Shown: positions 6,268-14,336, counted from the stretch's first letter. The stretch: 21,169 nucleotides of DNA from Parvibaculum sp036499025 (GCA_036499025.1 DASYEM010000017.1:1-21169), one strand, 5' to 3'. Numbers and translations are program-made. Notes: generated from the letters alone by a model not told the origin.

Positions 6268-8712
6268 ATGGCATCCCGAAGAGACAGGCGCGGCACCGGC
6301 GGCCGAGGGCCGGATGGGGCCTCCGGCGACTGGATGACCCGCCGCCTCGCAGGCCTGGGCCCGGTGCGCATCGGCGTCGATGCCAATGCGCCGGCCGGTC
6401 CTTCCTCAAAACAGGAAGCGCCGCGCAAGACGGAAGGCCCCCTCTCGCGGCTGGCGCGTCTCGGCGGCGGCCCCAAGAAGCCCCGCTCGCCGAAGAACAA
6501 GCCGCCAAAGAAAAAACTGACATCCAAAGGCATCGTATTGCGCGCCGATGCGGCAACGCGTTCGGTGCCGCCGCTCTCTTCGCTCGAAGATGAATATGCG
6601 CCGCGCGCCGCCAAACATCCGCCCAAATCGAAAAAAGAACCCAGGCTTCAAAGCAGACAGCCGAACCGGACCGGTGTCCGCGCCGAAATGCGCGAACCGC
6701 GCGGGCCTTCGCGCCGTCCTCCGCGATCCTCGCGGAAAATCTCCGTAAGCGGAGTGCTGCGCGGCGCGGTCTATTGGATGACGGTCGCCTGTCTCTGGGT
6801 CGCCATCGGCATCGGCGGGCTCTTGTTCTATTACGCGATGTCGCTGCCCGATACGTCGGGCCTCTGGGACGTCGCCCACGCGCCCTCGCTCTCGATCCTT
6901 GCCGCCGACGGCGAGGCGCTGAGCCATCGCGGCGATCTTCTCGGCGGCATGGTGACGACGGCGGACATGCCCGCCTATGTGCCGCAAGCGGTCGTCGCCA
7001 CGGAAGACCAGCGTTTCTATTGGCACTTCGGCGTCGATCCCATCGGTCTGGCGCGCGCCGCCTACCAGAATTTCCGCGCCGGTTACATCGTGCAGGGCGG
7101 CTCGACGATCACGCAGCAATTGGCAAAGAACGTCTTTCTGAAACCCGACCGGACCTTCAGCCGTAAGATTCAGGAAATGCTGCTCGCGATCTGGCTTGAG
7201 GCGCGCTACTCGAAAGAGCAGATTCTGACGTTATACCTCAACCGCGTTTATTTCGGCGGTGGCGCTTATGGCGTCGAAGGCGCGTCGGAGCGCTTCTTCA
7301 AGAAGACCGCGCGCGATTTGACTTTGCCGGAAGCTGCGATGCTGGCGGGTCTTCTGAAAGCGCCCTCGCATTATTCGCCGACCAACGATATTGAGCGTGC
7401 CCGCGAACGCGCCGCCATCGTGCTCGATAACATGGTGCGCGCCGGCTACATCACCGATGGCGAAGCGCGTAACGCCATGGCGCATCCCGCCTCCCTCGAA
7501 GGCTATTCGGCGTCGGGCTCGATCAATTATTTCGTCGATTGGGTGGCCGATGTCCTGCCGGGCTTCACCGGCGAACCCAATACCGATCTCATCGTCCGCA
7601 CCACCATCGATCCGGCGATGCAACGCGCGGCGGAAGACATCGTCGCTCAGGCGTTGACGACGCAAGGGCCTGAGCTCGGCGTGACGCAAGCCGCCGTCGT
7701 CGCCATGACGCCCGACGGTTCCGTCCGCGCCATGATCGGCGGTCGTTCATACGGACAAAGCCAATTCAACCGCGCCGTGCAGGCGCTTCGCCAACCAGGT
7801 TCCGCCTTCAAGCCTTTCGTCTATCTGACCGCGATGGAGCGTGGTCTGACGCCGGAGACCGTACGTGTCGACCGGCCTGTGAGCTATGGCGCGTGGACGC
7901 CCTCCAATTATGAAAACAAGTTTGAAGGGCCGATGAGCCTGCGCCGTGCGCTTGAGCGCTCGGTCAACACGGTCGCCGTGCAGGTCGCGCAGGAGGTCGG
8001 CATTCGTAACGTCATTCGCACCGCGCAGAAGCTCGGCATTCAGGAAAATCTCCCGCCCAACCTGTCGCTGGCGCTCGGCACCTGCGACGTCAACCTGCTG
8101 GAACTCACGGCCGCCTATGCGACTTTCGCCAATGGCGGCTTCGGCGTCATCGCGCATGGCATCGACGAAGTTCATGCCCGCGACGGCAGCCAGATCTATC
8201 TGCGCCAGGGTTCCGGCCTCGGCCGCGTGATGAGCGAGCAGGCGCTGGGCGAAATGAATTACATGATGAAGGGCGTGATGACCGACGGCACGGGCCGCAA
8301 GGCCGCGCTGGCCGATCGCCCGACGGCAGGCAAGACCGGCACCAGCCAGGATTTCCGCGACGCCTGGTTCATCGGCTATTCCGCCGATCTCGTCGTCGGC
8401 GTCTGGGTCGGTAACGACAACCGCACGCCGATGAAGAAGGTCACGGGCGGCGGACTTCCGGCGACGATCTGGCACGACTTCATGGCGCGCACGCAAGCCA
8501 GCCAGCCCGTCGCCGATCTGCCGGGCCGCTATCCACTCTATGCAGGCACGCCCGCGCCGACGACCGCCGCGCCGCAAGGGGAGACGCCGGTGGCCGAACC
8601 GGAAAACCGCAAGCGCGACTGGGAAGAGCCGGGTTTCTTTGAACGTCTCTTCGGCGCGTCGTCGCGGGAAGATCGTCCGTCAAGCATCCAGCCGGGCCAT
8701 CAGGGCTATTGA
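6268..8712 (+). CDS. Class A penicillin-binding protein, PBP1A family
   Basis: A bifunctional peptidoglycan synthase of 814 residues anchored in the inner membrane. After a long cytoplasmic N-terminal region (1-165, rich in Arg, Lys and Pro) comes one TM helix at about 166-190. The GT51 glycosyltransferase follows, with catalytic Glu246 in ATEDQRF, GGSTITQQLAKN at 277-288 and the KEQILTLYLN motif. The transpeptidase has SxxK as GSAFK (Ser512, Lys515), SVN at 565-567 and KTGT at 689-692, so all active-site motifs are intact. A Pro/Ala-rich linker and a FFERLFG amphipathic tail end the protein. The ATG is preceded by CAAGG 6 bp away. The tail is much longer than in E. coli PBP1a, where the membrane helix begins within the first few residues, and may be a docking platform. 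The stop overlaps the convergent exporter gene by 7 bp. Confidence 0.95.
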   Translation: MASRRDRRGTGGRGPDGASGDWMTRRLAGLGPVRIGVDANAPAGPSSKQEAPRKTEGPLSRLARLGGGPKKPRSPKNKPPKKKLTSKGIVLRADAATRSVPPLSSLEDEYAPRAAKHPPKSKKEPRLQSRQPNRTGVRAEMREPRGPSRRPPRSSRKISVSGVLRGAVYWMTVACLWVAIGIGGLLFYYAMSLPDTSGLWDVAHAPSLSILAADGEALSHRGDLLGGMVTTADMPAYVPQAVVATEDQRFYWHFGVDPIGLARAAYQNFRAGYIVQGGSTITQQLAKNVFLKPDRTFSRKIQEMLLAIWLEARYSKEQILTLYLNRVYFGGGAYGVEGASERFFKKTARDLTLPEAAMLAGLLKAPSHYSPTNDIERARERAAIVLDNMVRAGYITDGEARNAMAHPASLEGYSASGSINYFVDWVADVLPGFTGEPNTDLIVRTTIDPAMQRAAEDIVAQALTTQGPELGVTQAAVVAMTPDGSVRAMIGGRSYGQSQFNRAVQALRQPGSAFKPFVYLTAMERGLTPETVRVDRPVSYGAWTPSNYENKFEGPMSLRRALERSVNTVAVQVAQEVGIRNVIRTAQKLGIQENLPPNLSLALGTCDVNLLELTAAYATFANGGFGVIAHGIDEVHARDGSQIYLRQGSGLGRVMSEQALGEMNYMMKGVMTDGTGRKAALADRPTAGKTGTSQDFRDAWFIGYSADLVVGVWVGNDNRTPMKKVTGGGLPATIWHDFMARTQASQPVADLPGRYPLYAGTPAPTTAAPQGETPVAEPENRKRDWEEPGFFERLFGASSREDRPSSIQPGHQGY

Positions 8713-9899
8713 GGCTTTCGCCGCCCCATCGTGAAGACGATGAGGAATGACAGCGTGCCCATCACCGCCGTCGTCGCGATCATCGGCATGGCGCTGCCGC
8801 CCGCCAGCATGTGTCCGACGTAAAGGCCGACGGCGGCGGAAAAGGCCGACTGCAAAAAACCCATCAGCGCCGAAGCCGTGCCCGCGATCTCGGGAAAGGG
8901 CGTCAACGCCCCCGCCATCGACTGCGGCATCGTCACGCCGACGCCGTATGTATAGAGCATCATCGGCAGGATGATGGCGGCGACCGGCGGAAACGAGGTC
9001 TGCGACAGGGCGATCATCAGCAAGCCCCCCGCAAGAGCCATGCTGCTGCCGAGTTTCAGCATCCGCTCGATGCCGAGCTTCAGCGTGAAGCGCGCGCCGG
9101 TCAGCGTGCCCGCTATATAGCCAAAGATCATCGCGCCGAAGGAAAGCCCATAAGCGACGGGCGAAAGGCCGTAAATGTTTTGCAGGACGAAGGACGAGCC
9201 GGAGACGAATGAGAAGACGCCGCCGAAGCAGAAACTCGCCACAAGCAGATAGCGCAAAAAATGCGCGTTCTGCAGCAGCCGCGCGTAATGGCCGAGAATG
9301 GCGCGGACATTGGCCTTTTGCCGCCGCTCGGGATGCAGCGTTTCTGGAAGCCCGAAGAAGCTGACGATGCCGAGGAGCGCGCCGCCCGCCGCCATGGTGA
9401 GGAAATTCGCATGCCAGCCGAACGCGCCCTCGACGAGCCCGCCGATCACCGGCGCGATGGCGGGCACGACGCCCATGATCGCCGCCATGCGGGCAAGCAT
9501 CTGGCCCGCATGTTCCGCCGCGAAGAGGTCGCGGACGATGGCGCGGGCGAGAACCACCGAAGCGCCGCTGCCCAGAGCCTGAAAGAAACGGGCGAAGGTC
9601 AGCTCGCCGATGGATCCGGCAAAGAGACAGCCGAGGCTCGCCGCCACATAGACGACATAGCCGACAAGCAGCAAAGGCCGCCGCCCGAAGCGGTCGGAGA
9701 GCGGCCCATAGACAAGCTGCGCACCCGCCGCGCCGATCAGGAAGATGCTCAGCGTCATCTGCACGGCGCCGGTATCGGCGCCGAAGGCGCGCTGGATCGC
9801 CGGCAGCGACGGCAGATACATGTCGGTGGAAAGCGGGCCGAGGGCGGTCAGCGCGGCAAGAAAAACGGTAAAGCCGAACGTCCCGGTCTTGAGCCTCAT
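8706..9899 (-). CDS. MFS multidrug exporter, Bcr/CflA family
   Basis: A 397-residue, 12-TM major facilitator proton antiporter of the inner membrane. The Bcr/CflA signature LGPLSTDMYLPSLP is at 20-33, MFS motif A as GPLSDRFGRRP at 65-75, and ARAIVRDLF at 118-126. Family members export chloramphenicol-, bicyclomycin- or sulfonamide-like drugs and sometimes cysteine; the substrate here is unknown. The start at 9899 is chosen because it gives the proper TM1 and overlaps the upstream gene's stop codon as ATGA, indicating translational coupling. A longer in-frame start would add a 23-residue non-hydrophobic extension lying inside the upstream gene. The stop lies inside the last codons of the convergent PBP gene. 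Confidence 0.92.
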   Translation of the reverse strand: MRLKTGTFGFTVFLAALTALGPLSTDMYLPSLPAIQRAFGADTGAVQMTLSIFLIGAAGAQLVYGPLSDRFGRRPLLLVGYVVYVAASLGCLFAGSIGELTFARFFQALGSGASVVLARAIVRDLFAAEHAGQMLARMAAIMGVVPAIAPVIGGLVEGAFGWHANFLTMAAGGALLGIVSFFGLPETLHPERRQKANVRAILGHYARLLQNAHFLRYLLVASFCFGGVFSFVSGSSFVLQNIYGLSPVAYGLSFGAMIFGYIAGTLTGARFTLKLGIERMLKLGSSMALAGGLLMIALSQTSFPPVAAIILPMMLYTYGVGVTMPQSMAGALTPFPEIAGTASALMGFLQSAFSAAVGLYVGHMLAGGSAMPMIATTAVMGTLSFLIVFTMGRRKPQ

Positions 9900-10735
9900 T
9901 GCTCCGTATCGGAGCCGAAGGGATCGGCCCCGTAACGGTGCAGACCCGGCCCATGCACTTCGAGCCATGTCTTGGCGGTCTCGTAAGCCGGAATGGCTTC
10001 GCCGACCAGCGCCCAGAAGCGCGCGCCGTGGTTCATGTGGCGCAGATGCGCGACTTCATGCGCGGCCACATAATCGAGCACATGCGGCGGCGCCATGACG
10101 AGCCGCCACGAAAAGGAAAGCGCCCGCGTCGCCGAGCACGAGCCCCAGCGGCTGGTCTGATCGCGAAGCGTGATGCGCGAGGGCCTGACGTCGAAAGCCG
10201 TCGCATGGGCGAGCACGCGCTCATTAAGCTCTTCGCGCGCCTGCGCCCTCAGCCAGTCGGTGATGCGGCGCTGCAGGAACGAAATATGCCCCGTCACGCA
10301 AATCTCGGGCAACCCGCCCGTATCGGCGGCGCGGACGCGCCAGACCGGGCCGCGCCCTTCCGCTTCGGCGCGGCGTGAGCCGACATGGCGGATGATGTGC
10401 TCACGGCCCTTGAAGGGAATATGCGCGCCGTTCCTGAAAGGAACCGGCGGCGGCACATGTTCAAGACGTTCGGCGATCCAGGCGCGCTGCTCATGGGCGA
10501 ACAGCAAAGCCTTCGCCATGCCGCGCCGCGACGGCGAAGTGACCTGTACCGAACCCGCCGCGAGATCGACCCGGACGATGATGCGCCGGGCGCGCGGATT
10601 GTGGAACGCCGTGATCGGCACGGTGCGCCCGTCTATGTCGAGATACTCGATATGCAGCGAGGCCGGTTTGGCGCTTCTGGGCATGGGATGGCGAACTTTC
10701 TTCACCGATCGGATATGCGAAACGGCGCCCGCCAT
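9896..10735 (-). CDS. YgjP/SprT-like zinc metallopeptidase (M48 family annotation, DUF45)
   Basis: A 279-residue cytoplasmic protein with the zinc-peptidase motif HEVAH at 226-230 and a third ligand His236 in NHGARFW. It is preceded by the YgjP-type motif RWGSCS at 196-201. The N-terminal half is a beta-rich region (NPRARRIIVRVD). YgjP-like proteins are conserved but their substrates are poorly known. No signal peptide or TM is seen. The start is uncertain: the ATG at 10735 gives the longest form and an ATG at 10684 (MPRSAKPASL) is equally plausible; neither has a good Shine-Dalgarno. The 3' end overlaps the exporter start by 4 bp (ATGA), so the two form an operon. The 190 bp upstream, to phaZ, show no clear promoter or terminator. 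Confidence 0.9.
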   Translation of the reverse strand: MAGAVSHIRSVKKVRHPMPRSAKPASLHIEYLDIDGRTVPITAFHNPRARRIIVRVDLAAGSVQVTSPSRRGMAKALLFAHEQRAWIAERLEHVPPPVPFRNGAHIPFKGREHIIRHVGSRRAEAEGRGPVWRVRAADTGGLPEICVTGHISFLQRRITDWLRAQAREELNERVLAHATAFDVRPSRITLRDQTSRWGSCSATRALSFSWRLVMAPPHVLDYVAAHEVAHLRHMNHGARFWALVGEAIPAYETAKTWLEVHGPGLHRYGADPFGSDTEQ

Positions 10736-10925
10736 GTGGCGGCCGCCGAAAGATCGCTCCCGACAATCCTGAATTTTTTGGGGTCAGGCGAGTCAGAAAG
10801 TCAGGGACGAATCATCAGGAGCATGACACGAAATCGGTTCGCCGATACAAGCCATCAAGAGCGCCCGAAGAGAATTTATTTGCTGTTGCAATGACGACAC
10901 CGGCGCGCCGCGTCAGCCGTTTCGC

Positions 10926-12161
10926 TCAGCCGTGCCTGGCAATGAAGGCGCGCACGCGCGGCGCAATCTCGTCGCGCCAGCGCGAACCGTTGAAGACGCC
11001 GTAATGGCCGACGCCGGGCTGTTCCCAATGTTCATGCATGGACGGCTTCAAACCGCTGGCGAGCTTGTGCGCCGCCTTGGTCTGGCCGACGCCGGAAATG
11101 TCGTCCTTCTCGCCCTCGACCGTCATCAGCGCGGTGCGCGTGATGGCGGCAGGATCGACCGCCCGCCCGCGATGCGTGAATTCCCCTTTTGGGAGCGCGT
11201 GGCGCACGAAAACGAGATCGACCGTCTGGAGGTAGAACTCTGCCGTCATGTCCATGACCGACAGATACTCGTCATAAAACTCGCGATGCTTCTCCGCGCT
11301 CTCGCCGTCGCCCTCGACCATGTGATCGAAATAGCTCCAATGCGCGTCGACATGCTTGTCCATGTTCATCGCCATGAAGCCCGAAAGCTGGACGAAGCCG
11401 GGATAGACCCGCCGCATGACGCCCTTGTGCGGGAAGGGCACGGTCGTGATGACATGGCGCTCATACCATTGGGTGCCGCGCTCCGTGGCAAGCCGGTTGA
11501 CCTCGGTCGGGCTCTCCCGCGTGTCGATGGGCCCGCCCATCAAGGTCATGCTCTTGGGCGCGAGCGGGTCCTTGTCCTCGTTCATCAGCGAGACGGCGGC
11601 AAAGACCGGCACCGAAGGCTGACAGACCGCCAGCACATGAAGGTCTGGACCCAGCGCCTGCATCATCTCGATCAGGTAATCGACATAGTCCTCGAGATCG
11701 AACCGTCCGGCGGCCAGCGGCACATTGCGCGCATCCGCCCAGTCGGTGATGTAGACCTCGTTATGGGGCAGCATCGCCTCGACCGTGCCGCGCAGCAGCG
11801 TCGCGTAGTGACCCGACAGCGGCGCGACGATCAGGAGCTTGGGCTGCGCTTTGACACCCTTCATGGCGGCGGGCTCGCGCTCGAAATGAATGATCCGCCC
11901 GAAAGCCTTCTTCCAGACGATGCGCTCGACCACCGGAACGGATCTCCCGCCGATGACCGTTTCGTCGAGCCCGAATTTCGGCTTGCCGTAGCGCCGCGTG
12001 ACGCTCTCGAAAACGTCGAAGGCGGCGGCCATGGTCTTGGCGCCGAATGTGTCTGCAAAAGGATTGAGCGGATGACGCAACGCCCAGAGGCCGAGTTCCG
12101 CCGCGCTGCGCAAGGGCGCGACGGCGGCATGGTTCATTTCGTAAAGCTGGTAGAGCGTCAT
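10926..12161 (-). CDS. phaZ: Intracellular polyhydroxyalkanoate depolymerase (PhaZ type)
   Basis: A 411-residue enzyme that hydrolyses native short-chain PHA (PHB) granules to 3-hydroxybutyrate oligomers, mobilising the carbon store. It shows full-length similarity to the Ralstonia PhaZa1 family: N-terminus MTLYQLYEMNHAAVAPLR, a Cys nucleophile in place of Ser within VCQPSVPV (Cys180), and a probable catalytic Asp353/354 (EKDDIS) and His386 (GVGHYGVF). These correspond to the Cys-Asp-His triad reported for PhaZa1. No signal peptide is present, as expected for a granule-associated cytoplasmic enzyme. AAGG lies 8 bp before the ATG. Control by a PhaR-like regulator is suggested by the palindrome overlapping the promoter region. 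No phaC, phaA/B or phasin gene is in the window. Confidence 0.95.
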   Translation of the reverse strand: MTLYQLYEMNHAAVAPLRSAAELGLWALRHPLNPFADTFGAKTMAAAFDVFESVTRRYGKPKFGLDETVIGGRSVPVVERIVWKKAFGRIIHFEREPAAMKGVKAQPKLLIVAPLSGHYATLLRGTVEAMLPHNEVYITDWADARNVPLAAGRFDLEDYVDYLIEMMQALGPDLHVLAVCQPSVPVFAAVSLMNEDKDPLAPKSMTLMGGPIDTRESPTEVNRLATERGTQWYERHVITTVPFPHKGVMRRVYPGFVQLSGFMAMNMDKHVDAHWSYFDHMVEGDGESAEKHREFYDEYLSVMDMTAEFYLQTVDLVFVRHALPKGEFTHRGRAVDPAAITRTALMTVEGEKDDISGVGQTKAAHKLASGLKPSMHEHWEQPGVGHYGVFNGSRWRDEIAPRVRAFIARHG

Positions 12162-12188
12162 GTTCTGGCCTTGCCCGAAAGGGCTCTA

Positions 12189-12199
12189 TTGCACTGCAA
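12189..12199. promoter_or_regulatory. Palindrome TTGCA-C-TGCAA at the phaZ transcription start (PhaR-like site)
   Basis: A perfect 5-bp inverted repeat with a 1-bp centre, directly downstream of the -10-like TATATA, where the phaZ transcript should start. PhaR regulators of PHA genes in alphaproteobacteria such as Paracoccus bind TGC/GCA-rich inverted repeats, so this is a good candidate operator. The palindrome is seen; the regulator's identity is inferred from gene function. Confidence 0.55.
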
Positions 12200-12201
12200 C
12201 A

Positions 12202-12231
12202 TATATAGGGAGGCGAACCGTCCCCCGCCAA
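12202..12231 (-). promoter_or_regulatory. Probable phaZ promoter
   Basis: On the minus strand: TTGGCG (12231-12226), an 18-bp spacer and TATATA (12207-12202). Initiation would fall at about 12195, inside the TTGCACTGCAA palindrome, giving a leader of about 35 nt with a small GCCC-TTTC-GGGC hairpin (12184-12173) before the start codon. Confidence 0.5.
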
Positions 12232-12296
12232 TGACCATAGCGAGCTTGGCGTGAACAGGGTTAAGCGGAAGACAAGAAGCGCCGCGCCCAAAAGTA

Positions 12297-12327
12297 AGGG
12301 GCCGGTAAGCATAAGCTTCCGGCCCCT
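12297..12327 (-). terminator. leuA intrinsic terminator
   Basis: A 9-bp GC-rich stem (AGGGGCCGG / CCGGCCCCT) extended by AAGC/GCTT after a single bulge, loop ATAA or its complement. On the minus strand it is followed by TTACTTTTGG. It begins 22 bp past the leuA stop codon and should separate leuA from phaZ, which has its own promoter. Confidence 0.8.
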
Positions 12328-12348
12328 GGATTTCCGCGGTTTCGGCGA

Positions 12349-14037
12349 TTATTTGCCGCCGAAAACTGTCTTCTGCTCGCTGGCGCTGTAACGCTTGGCC
12401 ACACGATTGGCGGCGCTGATCACCGCCTTGAACGAGGCGGTGATGATATTCGGGTCGATGCCGACGCCGTAAACATCGCCGGGCTGGCCCGTTTCCGCCA
12501 CCTCGACGAAAGCCACGGCCTTGGCGTCAGCGCCGGTGCCGAGCGAATGCTCATCGTAATGGCGCACCTGCACCGGCACGTTGAGCGCCTGCATCAGCGC
12601 ATCGATGGGGCCGTTGCCGAGACCCGTTACCGTCTCCTCGACGCCGAAGCGCCGTATGCGGAGCTTCACGCCCTGCTTGCCGTTCTCATCGAAGAGCGTA
12701 TGGCTGACATAGTCGAGCGGCGAGGCGGGTTTGACATATTCACCCTCGAAGATGTTCCAGATATCGGCCGCCGTCACTTCCTTGCCGGTATCGTCCGTCA
12801 CTTTCTGGACGGCGGACGAGAACTCGACCTGAAGCCGGCGCGGCAAGGCCAGCCCGTATTCGGCTTCCAGAAGATAGGAGATGCCGCCTTTGCCCGACTG
12901 GCTGTTGACGCGAATGATGGACTCGTAGGTGCGGCCGAGATCGGCCGGATCGACCGGCAGATAAGGCACCTCCCAGATGTCGCCTTCTTTCCGTGCGCCG
13001 AGCCCTTTCTTGATCGCATCCTGATGCGAGCCTGAAAAAGCCGTGAACACCAGATCGCCCACGTAAGGGTGACGCGGATGCGTCGGCAGCTGCGTGCAAT
13101 ATTCGACCGTGCGCGCCATCTCGTTGATCTGCGAGAAGTCGAGACCCGGATCGATGCCCTGCGAATAGAGATTGAGCGCCAGCGTGACGAGATCGACATT
13201 GCCCGTGCGCTCGCCATTGGAGAGCAGGCAACCCTCGATCCGATCCGCCCCCGCCATGAAGCCGAGCTCGGCGGCGGCAACCGCTGTGCCACGGTCATTA
13301 TGCGGATGCAGGCTCAAGATGATGCCGTCGCGGCGCTTGAGGTTGCGGTGCATCCATTCGATCTGATCGGCATAGATGTTCGGCGTCGCCATCTCGACGG
13401 TGGCGGGCAGATTGACGATCATCTTGTTGTCGGGCCGCGCGTCCCAGATTTCGCTGACCGCATCGACCACTTCCTTGGCGAAGTCGAGTTCAGTGCCGGA
13501 GAAGACTTCCGGGCTGTACTGGAAACGCCAATTGGTCTTGGGCTGCTTTGCCGCGATTTCCCTAATCAGCGTCGCGCTTTCCGTGGCGATGGATTTCACG
13601 CCCTGCTTGCCGAGGCCGAAAACCGTCTCGCGGAAATTCGGCGCCGTCGCGTTGTAGAGATGCACGATGGCGTTTTTCGCGCCGACGAGCGATTCCATCG
13701 TCCGCTCGATCAGCGTGTCGCGCGCCTGTGTCAGCACTTCGAGGCGTACATCGTCGGGAATGCGACCCTCTTCGATCAGCTTGCGGATAAAGTCGAAGTC
13801 GGTTTGCGAGGCCGAAGGAAAGCCCGCTTCGATTTCCTTGAAGCCGATTTTCACCAGCATGTCCCACATGCGCAGCTTGCGGTCGGCATTCATCGGCTCG
13901 AACAGCGACTGGTTGCCGTCGCGCAGATCCGTGCTCATCCAGATCGGCGGCTGGGTGAGGACTTTGTTCGGCCATTGGCGGTCGGGCAGGTCGATGGGCG
14001 GAAAGGCCCGGTATTTGGTCGATGGATTCTTCAACAT
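12349..14037 (-). CDS. leuA: 2-isopropylmalate synthase
   Basis: A 562-residue cytoplasmic enzyme catalysing the first committed step of leucine synthesis: acetyl-CoA plus 2-oxoisovalerate to 2-isopropylmalate. It is the long LeuA form (as in Mycobacterium and many proteobacteria). The TIM barrel begins STDLRDGNQSL with catalytic Arg38/Asp39, the metal-binding HPHNDRG is at 244-250, and LSNGERTGNVDLV at 272-284. The C-terminal LeuA allosteric domain spans about 420-552 (GIDPNIITASFKAVISAANR), which normally gives leucine feedback inhibition. GGAG sits 9 bp before the ATG. The gene stands alone between phaZ and the leader region, with its own terminator. About 300 nt of leader separate it from the likely promoter, containing a leucine-rich leader ORF (see separate entries). 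Confidence 0.97.
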   Translation of the reverse strand: MLKNPSTKYRAFPPIDLPDRQWPNKVLTQPPIWMSTDLRDGNQSLFEPMNADRKLRMWDMLVKIGFKEIEAGFPSASQTDFDFIRKLIEEGRIPDDVRLEVLTQARDTLIERTMESLVGAKNAIVHLYNATAPNFRETVFGLGKQGVKSIATESATLIREIAAKQPKTNWRFQYSPEVFSGTELDFAKEVVDAVSEIWDARPDNKMIVNLPATVEMATPNIYADQIEWMHRNLKRRDGIILSLHPHNDRGTAVAAAELGFMAGADRIEGCLLSNGERTGNVDLVTLALNLYSQGIDPGLDFSQINEMARTVEYCTQLPTHPRHPYVGDLVFTAFSGSHQDAIKKGLGARKEGDIWEVPYLPVDPADLGRTYESIIRVNSQSGKGGISYLLEAEYGLALPRRLQVEFSSAVQKVTDDTGKEVTAADIWNIFEGEYVKPASPLDYVSHTLFDENGKQGVKLRIRRFGVEETVTGLGNGPIDALMQALNVPVQVRHYDEHSLGTGADAKAVAFVEVAETGQPGDVYGVGIDPNIITASFKAVISAANRVAKRYSASEQKTVFGGK

Positions 14038-14044
14038 GGAACGT

Positions 14045-14091
14045 GTCTCCAGGAATTGCGGAATGTGGCGGAGACGTGTTTCTCAAACACG
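14045..14091 (-). promoter_or_regulatory. Possible Shine-Dalgarno-sequestering stem before leuA
   Basis: The leuA Shine-Dalgarno GGAGAC (minus strand, 14050-14045) is exactly complementary to GTCTCC at 14075-14070, with a 19-nt loop. The latter abuts the perfect hairpin CGTGTTT-GAG-AAACACG (14091-14075), sharing one base. Pairing would mask the ribosome site, so translation of leuA could be regulated. Six base pairs is short and may be chance. Confidence 0.35.
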
Positions 14092-14264
14092 GGACTGCCG
14101 GACTGCCACGGGCGCGAGGTCCGGTAGCCGGGCTTAAGTCGGAGTGTTTTCACGAAAATCGTTTTCATCTGGCGGATGCTTCTTCGGGCGCATGGCGAAG
14201 GAACTTCGCGGGCGCGGCGGGCATGAACAGGTGGTTCGCGGTGAGGTAGATCAATGTTCTGCGC

Positions 14265-14336
14265 TCAGGCGCAGAGAAGCCCGAGCTCAAGTTTGAGCTT
14301 GCGAAGAAGCGCAAGAGTGGCGGCTTGTTGATCCAT
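14265..14336 (-). CDS. Leucine-rich leader peptide of leuA (LeuL-like)
   Basis: A 23-codon ORF that is too short for usual gene calling. It starts ATG GAT CAA CAA and ends GCC TGA. Leucine is found at positions 8, 10, 11, 14, 16, 18, 20 and 21 (8 of 23 residues), all CTT or CTC. It lies 227 nt upstream of leuA on the same strand, and its ATG falls 7 bp after a predicted -10 box, so the mRNA would be essentially leaderless. There is no Shine-Dalgarno. This matches the known leaderless trpL of Sinorhizobium, whose transcript begins at the AUG. The likely role is to sense charged tRNA-Leu through ribosome stalling at the leucine codons. The peptide itself may have no function. Supported by composition, position and promoter; not by homology. 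Confidence 0.75.
   Translation of the reverse strand: MDQQAATLALLRKLKLELGLLCA

Noticed and set aside
10823..10894. 23-codon ORF on the plus strand between the metallopeptidase and phaZ genes, preceded by AGGAG
   Set aside because: The AGGAG is only one base from the ATG, the peptide is not compositionally informative, no promoter is seen, and both neighbours are on the other strand.
10932..12254. 440-codon open frame antisense to phaZ
   Set aside because: phaZ has full family similarity and catalytic residues. The antisense frame is rich in Arg/His/Asp and has no recognisable domain, typical of GC-rich shadows.
13069..14127. 352-codon open frame antisense to leuA
   Set aside because: Shadow of leuA. 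It also runs into the leader hairpins, with no Shine-Dalgarno or domain.
14150..14210. Attenuator terminator in the leuA leader
   Set aside because: GCGAAG-TTC-CTTCGC has no following U-run, and the AT-rich GAAAA-CGA-TTTTC is too weak; neither qualifies as an intrinsic terminator by eye.
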